Source of the DNA: Desulfovibrio sp.
GTDB lineage: Bacteria; Desulfobacterota; Desulfovibrionia; Desulfovibrionales; Desulfovibrionaceae
Direction of reading: 5' to 3'
DNA length: 64,000 nucleotides
Assembly (NCBI GenBank): GCA_017528345.1
Contig: JAFXOX010000014.1
Coordinates: 28,587-92,586, forward strand
Under the pieces are notes generated by a model. It had not been told where the DNA came from. It ran no database searches and saw only the letters and a list, made by a program, of their open reading frames with translations. The translations under genes and the position numbers were made by a program. Shown piece by piece: positions 41,283-50,321 of the stretch (positions are counted from its first letter, which is position 1; every line of letters begins with the position of its first letter).

Positions 41283-42452
41283 ATGTTCGGATACGGTTTT
41301 CAACGCTATGTGTCAGTCGATGAAAAAAAAGCCAAGGCCAGGAAGGCACTTGCCAAACTCAAGAAATCGGGTTTCGATGCGCAACCCATTGAAGAGTTCA
41401 GAGGCAAGATCGCGACAACCTTCTGGGGCAAAAGTTGGTGTGAAAACCTTGACTCCTACGCGGACTATGAAAATCGTGTGGGGCGTGGTCGCTCCTATAT
41501 TCGCAATGGCTTTATCTGTCATCTGGGCATTGAAAAAGGCAAAATTCTTGGCAAGGTCTGTGGGACTTCGCTCTATACGGTTGAGATCGATATTCAGACG
41601 CTTGCCAAGCAGCGCTGGCAAGAGGTCTGTGAGCGCTGCGCAGGTCAGATTGGTTCCTTGATGGAACTTTTGCAGGGCAAATTTTCCAAAGAGGTCATGA
41701 AGATTGTCTGTGACAAACAAAACGGTCTTTTTCCAGCACCTCGAGAGATCAAATTCAGGTGCTCCTGCCCGGACTGGGCAAGCATGTGCAAACATGTGGC
41801 AGCTGTGCTCTATGGCATTGGCCGCCGTTTGGACACAGAACCGGATCTCCTTTTTACCCTGCGAGGCGTTGATCCTTCTGCTCTTTTGGCGCAGAATCTG
41901 AGCGTCGTGACGGAGTCCGACACAGGCGAAGCTTTAGATGTTGAAAACGTGGGTGAGCTCTTTGGTATTGATCTTGCTGAAGCAGGGGACTTGCCTGCTT
42001 TTGAGCCCTGTGATCAGTGGCAAAAGGGGCAGGGCAAAGCAAAGGGCGCTGTCAGCAGGACTGGCAGAAGGTCTGAACAAGAAGCGGTTGCCGACGAAAA
42101 GGAGCGCAAAGCTTTCCCCAAGGAAACGCCTTCAAAACCCACAGCACGCAAGGGCAGTCCAGGCAAGAAGGCTGCCTCGCAAAATGCCCAAACGACACAG
42201 GCGAAGCCAAAGGCAAAGCGTGCGGACAATAGCCCAAAAGCTCCCTTTGATCCCGCATCCCCCATGGCCAAGGATATCCGTAAGCTGCGCGAGCTTGCCG
42301 GACTGACACAGGCGGCCATGGCAAGGACGCTTAAGGTGAGTCCAGGTACACTGACGCGCTGGGAAAATACAAGCGGTCTTCTGGGGCTTTCCGATGCCTC
42401 CGTAGAAGCGCTTGTCACGTTCCAAAAAAAGCTTCTGGCAAAAGGCTTGTGA
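41283..42452 (+). CDS. SWIM zinc-finger protein with C-terminal XRE-type HTH
   Basis: This 389-residue protein has an N-terminal domain (KARKALAKLKKSGFD, then TFWGKSWCENL). A SWIM zinc finger (CSCPDWASMCKH near residue 158) follows. An Ala/Lys/Pro-rich linker from about 265 to 325 leads to a C-terminal XRE-like helix-turn-helix (LRELAGLTQAAMARTLKVSPGTLTRWEN). SWIM proteins next to SNF2 ATPases are presumed partners. The added HTH should give DNA binding. The 2-nt gap means co-translation. The linker is lysine-rich, as in nucleic-acid-binding proteins. Confidence 0.9.
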   Translation: MFGYGFQRYVSVDEKKAKARKALAKLKKSGFDAQPIEEFRGKIATTFWGKSWCENLDSYADYENRVGRGRSYIRNGFICHLGIEKGKILGKVCGTSLYTVEIDIQTLAKQRWQEVCERCAGQIGSLMELLQGKFSKEVMKIVCDKQNGLFPAPREIKFRCSCPDWASMCKHVAAVLYGIGRRLDTEPDLLFTLRGVDPSALLAQNLSVVTESDTGEALDVENVGELFGIDLAEAGDLPAFEPCDQWQKGQGKAKGAVSRTGRRSEQEAVADEKERKAFPKETPSKPTARKGSPGKKAASQNAQTTQAKPKAKRADNSPKAPFDPASPMAKDIRKLRELAGLTQAAMARTLKVSPGTLTRWENTSGLLGLSDASVEALVTFQKKLLAKGL

Positions 42453-42552
42453 TGGCGCGTAATGCCCTTTTGCACATACTTTTCTCCAAACATGAGAACT
42501 TGTACCCTGGTAGGTACTGCCTTTACTATGATGGTTGTCTAAGGTTGTTGTC

Positions 42553-43914
42553 ATGAAATTCAAAAAACTCAACTATGCTACAAAATATTTAATTTTTTCA
42601 ATATCGATACTTCTCGTTATTAATATAGCTGCAAGCATTCTTTTAATAGATAGGTCAAGTGCTTTTCTAATGGGTATTATTGAAGAAAGAGCATTTGATA
42701 TAGCAAATATTGTTTCATCTATGATAGATGGTGGTAAATTAGAGAAGATTAACTCTGAAGGAATTGGCTCTAAAGAATATCAGACTACATCTACAATGAT
42801 TAAAAATTTACAAGATAAGATAAAATTAAAACATATCTATTGTATTAAAAATAATGATAGTAAGAAGTTTACATTTTTGATAGATTCAAATAGCGGTCAA
42901 GCAATATTCGGTACTCCTGTTGTTTATACTGATGCCTTATACCGTGCAAGTTTGGGTGAAACTACTTTTGATTATAATCCAAATGAAAATGGTAATGGAA
43001 AGCTCTATAGTTCATATAGTCCAATTTTTGATGCATCAGGAAAAGTGACTGGTATTATTGCTATAGGCTTTAGTGCAGAATGGTATGAGAAGCAAATACG
43101 TGATTTGATTATAAAAAGTATTCTTATTGTTGTTGTATCGCTTATTATTTGTGCTATAATTGTTAGAACATTTTCTGTAATCAATAGAGAACGCTTTAAG
43201 TATCTCTTTAATCAGTTAAATATTTTAGCTGATAACGTTGAAAAAGTTCTTTGTAGTATAGATAAAATGTCCAAAAATGTTTCTGGTAAAAACAAGATTG
43301 AAAGAAGCTTTTATTTTCAAAATAAAAATCCTAATGATAATGATATTGATATATTGAAAAAAACAATCGTTTCAATGCAAGAAAAATTAAATAAAAAAGT
43401 AGAAATAATGCATAAAATGGCGTATACAGATGATATGACGTCATTAAAAAATAAAACTGCATATCTTCAAGCTATAAAGGATATAGATCTCAAAAAGATA
43501 GGTACTATTTCTTATACGGTTGCTGTTTTTGATATTTGTTCGCTCAAAGCCGTAAACGATAACTTTGGGCATGAATATGGAGATATGCTCATTATTAATG
43601 CAGCAAATATTTTAAAGAAAATTTTTGATATTAATAGTGTCTATAGGTTTGGTGGTGATGAATTCATCGGTATATTTTATGGATTGTCTGAATATGGTAT
43701 AATAGATTTATTTTATAAATTTGATAATGAAATTAGTGCATTTAATCAAGATCAGAAAGAAGATAGCCTTAAGCTTCACATTTCTAAAGGCTTCTCAGTT
43801 TTTAATAAAGATACTGATACCTGTTTTAAAGACGTTTTCGAACGTGCTGATACAGCTATGTACGATGATAAAGCCAAGTATTATGAGACAACTGGCTTAG
43901 ACAGAAGACGATAA
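42553..43914 (+). CDS. Membrane diguanylate cyclase, AT-rich
   Basis: This 453-residue protein has a first span (about residues 12-32), an external sensor region, a second span (IIKSILIVVVSLIICAIIV, near 195-215), and a C-terminal GGDEF domain (YRFGGDEFIGIF). There is no RxxD inhibitory site at the canonical position. The DNA is clearly richer in A+T than both neighbours (18 of 60 G+C in 42601-42660), which suggests acquisition or relaxed codon bias. It lies between the SWIM gene and sbcD. Start ATG 42553 follows AAGG. Confidence 0.88.
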   Translation: MKFKKLNYATKYLIFSISILLVINIAASILLIDRSSAFLMGIIEERAFDIANIVSSMIDGGKLEKINSEGIGSKEYQTTSTMIKNLQDKIKLKHIYCIKNNDSKKFTFLIDSNSGQAIFGTPVVYTDALYRASLGETTFDYNPNENGNGKLYSSYSPIFDASGKVTGIIAIGFSAEWYEKQIRDLIIKSILIVVVSLIICAIIVRTFSVINRERFKYLFNQLNILADNVEKVLCSIDKMSKNVSGKNKIERSFYFQNKNPNDNDIDILKKTIVSMQEKLNKKVEIMHKMAYTDDMTSLKNKTAYLQAIKDIDLKKIGTISYTVAVFDICSLKAVNDNFGHEYGDMLIINAANILKKIFDINSVYRFGGDEFIGIFYGLSEYGIIDLFYKFDNEISAFNQDQKEDSLKLHISKGFSVFNKDTDTCFKDVFERADTAMYDDKAKYYETTGLDRRR

Positions 43915-43982
43915 TCTCTCGGAAATGGCCGCGACGACGCTTTGTTGTTTGGGCCATTTTCATTTTTTCCCATGAGGCAGAG

Positions 43983-45221
43983 ATGACAGACTCCTTGCGA
44001 GTGCTCCATACTTCAGATTGGCATCTTGGCTGCACGCTCTATGGCCGCAAACGGTATGACGAGTTTGCGGCCTTTCTTGATTGGCTTTGTTCGGTTGTGG
44101 AGGAGCAGAGGATTGATCTTTTGCTCATTGCCGGTGATATCTTTGACACGACAACACCCTCCAACCGGGCCCAGGAGCTGTACTATCAGTTTCTCTGTCG
44201 CATGGCAGCTTTGCGCAAGCAGGTGATCATTACCGCCGGCAATCACGATTCCCCCTCTTTTCTTCTGGCTCCGAGTCAGCTTCTCAAAGTGCTCAATATT
44301 CACGTTGTGGGCTCTGCCACGGACAATCCCGACGATGAACTCATTGTGGTCAAAGATGCGCAGGGGCTGCCTGCCCTGATTGTCATGGCTGTGCCGTATC
44401 TGCGCGACCGTGATCTTCGGCTGGCAGAGGCTGGAGAGCATTTTGAAGACAAGGATGCGAGTATGCGACAGGGCTTGCGCGAGCACTATGCCCGTGTCAG
44501 ATCCCGCGCTTTGGCCAAACGCGCTGAACTTGGCCACGATATTCCCATTCTTGCCATGGGCCATCTCTTTACAAGCGGCGGACAGACGACAGACGGAGAT
44601 GGGGTGCGAGAGCTCTATGTGGGTAATCTTGCCCAGATTTCAGCGGAGGTCTTTGGAGAGGATCTCTCCTATGTGGCGCTTGGCCACCTGCATATGCCCC
44701 AGATGGTGCAGCAGATTCCCACCATTCGCTATAGTGGCGCACCTCTGGCCATGGGTTTTGGCGAAGCAGGCAGGCAGAAGAGTATGATGCTTCTTACGAT
44801 TGCAGGCTGCGAGCTCTCATACAAAACGCTTGCTGTTCCCTGCTGGCAGCCATTGCAGGCTCTTTCAGGCGATCTTGAACAGATTACGCGAGCTCTGCAG
44901 GATCTTGTTGCCTGTGGCAGCCGGGCCTGGCTTGAGATTACCTATACCGGCAGCAAGCTTATCGGCAATCTCCACGAGCAGATTCTTGCTTTGACCGAAG
45001 GAAGCTCTGTTGAAGTTTTGCGCATCAAAAATGAACGGCTGCTGCAGCGCTATCTGACATCAGGCCAAGCCGGTGAGCGCCTGGAAAATCTCAGTGTCGA
45101 CGAAGTGTTTGCCCGTTGCCTCAAAGAACATGAGATTCCCGAAGAGCAGCAAAAGTCACTCCTAGAGGCCTTTTTCGAAATCCGGCGCGAGCTCGATGAA
45201 AAAGATCGCAAGGCTGAGTAG
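43983..45221 (+). CDS. sbcD: Exonuclease subunit SbcD
   Basis: The 412-residue metallophosphoesterase has the Mre11-type motifs TSDWHLG, GDIFD, NHD (ITAGNHDSP) and GHLF/GHLHMPQ. With SbcC it forms a nuclease that cuts hairpins and removes protein-bound DNA ends. It starts after GAGGCAGAG. The next gene, sbcC, begins 168 bp later; no gene is recognisable in that gap. Confidence 0.96.
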   Translation: MTDSLRVLHTSDWHLGCTLYGRKRYDEFAAFLDWLCSVVEEQRIDLLLIAGDIFDTTTPSNRAQELYYQFLCRMAALRKQVIITAGNHDSPSFLLAPSQLLKVLNIHVVGSATDNPDDELIVVKDAQGLPALIVMAVPYLRDRDLRLAEAGEHFEDKDASMRQGLREHYARVRSRALAKRAELGHDIPILAMGHLFTSGGQTTDGDGVRELYVGNLAQISAEVFGEDLSYVALGHLHMPQMVQQIPTIRYSGAPLAMGFGEAGRQKSMMLLTIAGCELSYKTLAVPCWQPLQALSGDLEQITRALQDLVACGSRAWLEITYTGSKLIGNLHEQILALTEGSSVEVLRIKNERLLQRYLTSGQAGERLENLSVDEVFARCLKEHEIPEEQQKSLLEAFFEIRRELDEKDRKAE

Positions 45222-45389
45222 GTGTGAGCAACGTGAGCAAGAAGCGTTTGGCTCATGGCTTCCAGTCCCTTTTTGGCGTTATGGGGGATATGGGGGCAGT
45301 CATGGCTTTGGGCGCAAGCAAATGTTGAGGGCACAGAAAAGCCTGACTAAGACTGCCCGTTATCTTTTGCGGGAAATGTGGGGCCGCAT

Positions 45390-48300
45390 ATGCGTATTTT
45401 GACGATCCATTGTAAAAATCTCAATTCTCTTGTTGGGGAATGGTATCTGAATCTTGCAGATCCCATCTTCACGGAGAATGGGATTTTTACCATCACAGGT
45501 CCCACAGGCTCAGGCAAGACAACCCTGCTTGATGCCCTTTGTCTTGCCCTCTACGGACGTACCCCAAGGCTTGAGAAGATCACCAAATCGAGCAATGAGC
45601 TCATGAGTCGGCAGACCGGTGAGTGCTTTGCTGAAGTGCGTTTTGCCACGGAGAGCGGGGAGTATCTTTGTCACTTCAGCCAGCACAGAAGTCGGAAAAA
45701 GCCCGATGGCGAGCTGCAGAATCCGCGCCATGAAATCGCTGGCAGTGACGGCCGCATTCTTGAGAGCAGCCTGCGCGGTGTTCCTTTGAAGGTCGCGGCC
45801 ATCTGCGGCATGAATTTTGAGCAGTTTACCCGATCCATGCTTCTTGCCCAGGGCGGCTTTGCGGCCTTTTTGAAGGCTCCGGCCGATGAGCGCACACCGC
45901 TTCTTGAACAGATCACAGGCACAGAAGTCTATACGAATATTTCCGTGGGCGTGCATGAGCGCAGGCGTCGTGAGCAGGAAAAGCTCAACCTGCTCATGGC
46001 AGAAAGTAGCGGCATTCAGCTGTGGACAGAGGAGGAAGAATCCGCCAAACAAGAGGAACTTGCACAACGGGAAGCTGAATCTGGTAAAGGTCGTGAGTTG
46101 CTTGGCAAAACCCGCGCAGCCATTGCCTGGCGCAAGGGTCTTGAGAGCATGCGTGAGAATCTGGCACGGCTTCGCAGGCAGGAAGAAGCCCTTAACGGTG
46201 AATGTGCCACCTTTGCCAGGGAAAAAGACCTCCTCGATCTTGGGCGAAGAGCTGAGGTCATGCGTGGCCATTGGCAGGGGATTGTGCGGCTGCGCAGCCA
46301 ATTGCAGGAACTATCGGCAAGTTATGCGGAAAATAAGCGTAGACTGCCAGAACGTGAAGAAGCCCATACGCAAGCGGTTGCGCTTGTCTCGCAGAAACAG
46401 GCTGTGCTTTTGCAGGCAAAAGAGGCGCAAAACCGTGCCATGCCGCTTTTTACCGAAGTGCGAACACTCGATGAAAAGATCGCGGGATGTGAGAAGCAGC
46501 TTGCCGAGCAGTCCCAGGCCTGTGAGCGCGAACAGGCCAAGATCAACGCAAAGCAAGGAGAATATGCCAGGGCACGTGATACGCTTCAACGTGTGCAGGC
46601 AAGACTTGCCAGTGTCCGGGAGATCTTGGCCCAAAAAGCAAAAGACGCAGAGCTTGCTGGGGTTTTGAAGGCTCTTGGCGACAAGGCCTTAGAGCTTGGG
46701 CGTTTGGAGGGAAAAGTTCGGGAGCAGGAAAAGGCTCTGCAAAAGGCAAAAAACGAGGTGCAGAAGGCTGCGCTTGATCATGCCAAACACATCAAGGCGC
46801 TTTCTGCATGGCAAGCCAGGGCAGAGCGCAAACGCCAGGAAGCCCAAGACGCTCAGAAGGCCTTACGCAATGTGCTTGGCGACTTTCTTTTGCCCCACTA
46901 CCGCGAGCAGAAAGATGTCCTTTTGCGCAATCTTTCCCAGGTCAAAACCATTCAGAGCCTTGAAAAACACCGCGCACAGCTTGAAGACGGTAAGGCCTGT
47001 CCGCTCTGCGGCGCCTGCGAGCATCCTTATGCTGCGGGCAATGTTCCCACACCCGATAGCACCGAACGCGAGATTCAACAGGTCGACGAAACCATCAAAA
47101 AGGCTGAAACCCTGGATATGCGGCTCAAAGGCCTGGAAAAGGACTGCGCGGACCTTGAGGCCGAAAATCTGACCCTTGAAAAGGCTGCGTTTGCCGCACG
47201 CTGCACCCTTGAGGCCAAAGAGAAGGCCTTGGCCGATCTTGACAAGCTCCATGCAACACTTGTGGCCGAATATCGTGAAAGCCGCAGCTTGTATGCGGCA
47301 GACCTCGCCCCCTTTGCTGTTTCCCTGGATGTTGCAGCCAGTGATTTTCTCGCGCCTGTCAAAATCCTTGAAAAGCGCTTGCAAGACTATCAGAGCTGTC
47401 AAAATGAAGAGCAGCGTTTGGATGAGCAGGCTAAGCAGCTTTTAGCCAGTCTGGATACCTTTCAGGCTGTGCTGACAACCATACAGAGCACGTGTGAACA
47501 GCTTGGCAGAGAGCGCGAGCGCATGGGGAAAGACTGTGAAGCGTTGAGGGCAGCACGCTTTGCGCGTTTTGGTCATAAAAAGGTGGCAGAGGAAGAGCGG
47601 CTTTTGCAGGATGCGCTTTTTGCCGCAGAAAGAGCCTGCGAGGCACAGGCAAAGCGTGAGGTTGATGCGAAAACGGCTCTGACAGAACTTGGGGCTAAAT
47701 GCCAGACATTGGCCAGGACCCTGCAGGAACGGGAACAGGAGCTGCGCGAGCTTGAGGCCGAATTACGCAAGCAGCTTACGGAAAACGGCTTTGCCGATGA
47801 AGCTGCCCTGATGGCGGCACTGCTTGCGCCAGAGAGGCTCGCCCTGCTGGCAAAGCGGGAAAAGGAGCTCGAAAAGCAAAAGCTTGAGCTTGCAGGCAGC
47901 CTCCAGGAAGGGCAGAAGCGCTTGGCTGAAGAAGAGAAGAGAGCTTTGAGTGCAAAGTCGCTTGCAGAGCTTGAGATAGAGGAAGCAGAAGAGGATGCGG
48001 CTTTACAGAAGCTGCTTGAGATGGTGGGCGAGATTAAGCATGCCCTGCAGGAGAATCGTCTTGCCCGTGAACGCATGGCAAATAAGGAGACGCTTCTTGC
48101 TCAGCAGAGACGAGAATGCGCACGCTGGAATCAGCTTCATGAACTCATTGGCTCGGCTGATGGCAAGAAATTTCGCAACTATGCCCAGGGCTTGTCCTTT
48201 GAAGTCATGGTTCGTTATGCCAACCGCCAGCTGCAGAAAATGACAGACCGCTATCTCCTTGTGCGTGATAGTCAGGAACCGCTGGAACTCAATGTTATTG

Positions 48301-48638
48301 ACAGTTATCAGGCCCAGAGCGTGCGTTCTACCAAGAATCTTTCAGGTGGAGAGAGCTTTCTGGTGAGTCTGGCGCTTGCGCTGGGTCTTGCCCAGATGTC
48401 CAGCGCCAATGTGCGGGTGGATTCGCTTTTTTTGGATGAGGGTTTTGGCACCCTTGACGATGAGGCTTTGGATACGGCCCTGCAGGCTTTGGCAAGTCTC
48501 AGGGAGAACGGCAAAATGATCGGCATTATCTCCCATATCCAAGCCTTACAGGAACGTATTGCCACCCATCTTGAGGTTGTTCCTGAGCGTGACGGCAAAA
48601 GCCGGATTGTCGGCCCAGGCGTCCAGAGACTTGGTTAA
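45390..48638 (+). CDS. sbcC: Exonuclease subunit SbcC (Rad50-like)
   Basis: The 1082-residue SMC-like ATPase has Walker A GPTGSGKTTLLDAL at the N-terminus. Long coiled coils follow on both sides of a zinc hook CPLCG (near residue 535). The signature LSGGESFLVSLALALGLAQ and Walker B SLFLDEGFGTLD are at the C-terminus. The start at 45390 places the ATP-binding strand within the first residues. It should dimerise with SbcD. The frame stays open a few codons upstream to 45378. Confidence 0.97.
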   Translation: MRILTIHCKNLNSLVGEWYLNLADPIFTENGIFTITGPTGSGKTTLLDALCLALYGRTPRLEKITKSSNELMSRQTGECFAEVRFATESGEYLCHFSQHRSRKKPDGELQNPRHEIAGSDGRILESSLRGVPLKVAAICGMNFEQFTRSMLLAQGGFAAFLKAPADERTPLLEQITGTEVYTNISVGVHERRRREQEKLNLLMAESSGIQLWTEEEESAKQEELAQREAESGKGRELLGKTRAAIAWRKGLESMRENLARLRRQEEALNGECATFAREKDLLDLGRRAEVMRGHWQGIVRLRSQLQELSASYAENKRRLPEREEAHTQAVALVSQKQAVLLQAKEAQNRAMPLFTEVRTLDEKIAGCEKQLAEQSQACEREQAKINAKQGEYARARDTLQRVQARLASVREILAQKAKDAELAGVLKALGDKALELGRLEGKVREQEKALQKAKNEVQKAALDHAKHIKALSAWQARAERKRQEAQDAQKALRNVLGDFLLPHYREQKDVLLRNLSQVKTIQSLEKHRAQLEDGKACPLCGACEHPYAAGNVPTPDSTEREIQQVDETIKKAETLDMRLKGLEKDCADLEAENLTLEKAAFAARCTLEAKEKALADLDKLHATLVAEYRESRSLYAADLAPFAVSLDVAASDFLAPVKILEKRLQDYQSCQNEEQRLDEQAKQLLASLDTFQAVLTTIQSTCEQLGRERERMGKDCEALRAARFARFGHKKVAEEERLLQDALFAAERACEAQAKREVDAKTALTELGAKCQTLARTLQEREQELRELEAELRKQLTENGFADEAALMAALLAPERLALLAKREKELEKQKLELAGSLQEGQKRLAEEEKRALSAKSLAELEIEEAEEDAALQKLLEMVGEIKHALQENRLARERMANKETLLAQQRRECARWNQLHELIGSADGKKFRNYAQGLSFEVMVRYANRQLQKMTDRYLLVRDSQEPLELNVIDSYQAQSVRSTKNLSGGESFLVSLALALGLAQMSSANVRVDSLFLDEGFGTLDDEALDTALQALASLRENGKMIGIISHIQALQERIATHLEVVPERDGKSRIVGPGVQRLG

Positions 48639-48640
48639 CG

Positions 48641-49810
48641 TTATTTCAGGCGTTTGATGACCCCGGAACAGACGTCGATGACAAAAAAGCTGACAATAGC
48701 CACGGTGTAAAAGGCGAGAGGAAGGAAGAGGTTGAGATAAAAGACTTGCAGAGGCTTGCTTTCAAGGAAGGGATAGGAGCGCACGGACGGGTCCACCAAA
48801 AGCAGACCCAGGTCATAGAGGGTGATTGTGCCCACATGGAGACAGCCACAGAAGTAGAGAATGGGGCAGATTCTCAGTAAAGACCTGATATTGAGAGAGA
48901 CAAAGTTTAAAAAGTCTTCCGAAATAGTCGATTTGATATTGATTTCAAGCCCCAGAAGCTCATGCGGATGCACAAAGATCATAAGCCAAAACCAGAGGGC
49001 CAAGACCGCAAGAAGGGCTGTCATGAGCAGATTATACGCTGTGTTGATATCGAAGAAGGCAAATGATAATGGTTTGAAACTTAGGGCATAGCCTACGGAC
49101 GAAAAAACGACACAGAAAATAGAAAAAAAGATAAAAAAGGCATTGGCTTTAAAAATAACTTCTGTCGTAAAATATTTAATACATTTTTCTTCTAGTCGAT
49201 CAATGAGATCAAAAGAAATAATGGATATATATTGAGCCATGCACATTAAAAGCGCTAGACTACAAGGTAAAAAAGCTGTTTGAAAACTGCGAGCACGATA
49301 GCCAAAAACACATCCTGAAATAAAAAGAAAAGACGTGACAAGAATAATAATGTACTGAGAACATCGTATACAGAAAGCTGTTACATCATTAAAATCTTCA
49401 GCGCGTGTGTGACCCTTTATAAAGTCATAGAAACTATTAAAAATTTTACAAACAAGAAGATCTTGGTACTTTGATGGTTGTTCAGCTTCTGGGACTTTTT
49501 CTTCTACTTTTTGTTCACTGTTGTTGTTATTGATCTCATTAATAATCATTTCTTTATATTTATTACTGATGGCATCTTTGGCTTCATTGGCTTCAATATT
49601 ATCATCTTCTTTGACAATATATTTGCTGTCAGATTGTGTGTCAGAAATTTTAATATTTAACTTGTTGAGGTCAAATTTTTTTAAATTTTCAGCATCTACA
49701 ACGACCGCAAGATTCCCGCATTGATGACAAAAAAACTTTTTGCCAACAAATTTAGCGCTGACATGTTCTGCATGGCGGCAGCGGGGGCAAATCAATAAAG
49801 CATTGTCCAT
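48641..49810 (-). CDS. Zinc-ribbon multi-pass membrane protein, unknown
   Basis: This 389-residue protein has an N-terminal zinc ribbon (CPRCRHAEH, then FCHQCGN). A polar, low-complexity stretch (residues 45-120) with many Asn, Lys and Glu follows. About six membrane spans begin near residue 150. No family I can name fits. Base composition is uneven: the polar stretch and first spans (about 49100-49720) are AT-rich, the C-terminal third is not. It is convergent with sbcC (2-nt separation) and upstream of a terminator. Confidence 0.75.
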   Translation of the reverse strand: MDNALLICPRCRHAEHVSAKFVGKKFFCHQCGNLAVVVDAENLKKFDLNKLNIKISDTQSDSKYIVKEDDNIEANEAKDAISNKYKEMIINEINNNNSEQKVEEKVPEAEQPSKYQDLLVCKIFNSFYDFIKGHTRAEDFNDVTAFCIRCSQYIIILVTSFLFISGCVFGYRARSFQTAFLPCSLALLMCMAQYISIISFDLIDRLEEKCIKYFTTEVIFKANAFFIFFSIFCVVFSSVGYALSFKPLSFAFFDINTAYNLLMTALLAVLALWFWLMIFVHPHELLGLEINIKSTISEDFLNFVSLNIRSLLRICPILYFCGCLHVGTITLYDLGLLLVDPSVRSYPFLESKPLQVFYLNLFLPLAFYTVAIVSFFVIDVCSGVIKRLK

Positions 49811-49880
49811 AAAAGAGCTCCGTGGGAGGCGGGTGCGAATTGGTCGAGATTGCTGTCAAAGGACGTGGAACAGTAGGGAA

Positions 49881-49908
49881 GAAGAGCGCTGCTTCAGCAG
49901 CGCTCTTC
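49881..49908. terminator. Terminator after the Hpt gene
   Basis: A 13-bp perfect stem GAAGAGCGCTGCT/AGCAGCGCTCTTC encloses a 2-nt loop at 49894-49895. A T-run follows on the plus strand. It lies 20 bp past the Hpt stop and can end the minus-strand signalling operon. Confidence 0.75.
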
Positions 49909-49928
49909 TTTTGTTAGGGGAACTGAGA

Positions 49929-50300
49929 TTATTTGGCGGCAATGTAGTCACGCAGGGTTGCCACCGTTGCCTCATATTTCTGAAAGAACTGATCGAGATG
50001 GGCGTCAAGCTCCGCATCACTCATCGTACGCTCTTTTTGCGGCCTGAACTCTTCGGCCACGACACTTGCCTGCGCGGACAATTTGTCAAGGCCGACATTG
50101 GCACAGATGCCTTTGATGGCATGAGCGGCTTCAAAAAGTTCTTTGGGATCATGGGAATCCTTGGCATTTTTCAGGCGCTCAAAGGATTTTTCATCAATGA
50201 TGCGCAGAACGAATTTTTCCACAAGGGCATCTGTCGGCAGAATCCGTTTGACGCTTTCATAACTGCCGTCAATGGCGGCGTAGAGTTCAGGAATAGTCAT
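49929..50300 (-). CDS. Histidine phosphotransfer (Hpt) protein
   Basis: The 123-residue helical protein contains the Hpt motif HAIKGICANVG with the phospho-accepting His in AAHAIKG (near residue 67). Such proteins relay phosphate between a hybrid kinase and a response regulator. It follows a REC-GGDEF-EAL gene by 21 nt and probably passes phosphate to or from that receiver. No kinase gene is nearby. Confidence 0.92.
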   Translation of the reverse strand: MTIPELYAAIDGSYESVKRILPTDALVEKFVLRIIDEKSFERLKNAKDSHDPKELFEAAHAIKGICANVGLDKLSAQASVVAEEFRPQKERTMSDAELDAHLDQFFQKYEATVATLRDYIAAK

Positions 50301-50321
50301 TTCATCCTCTCGGAATGGTTG

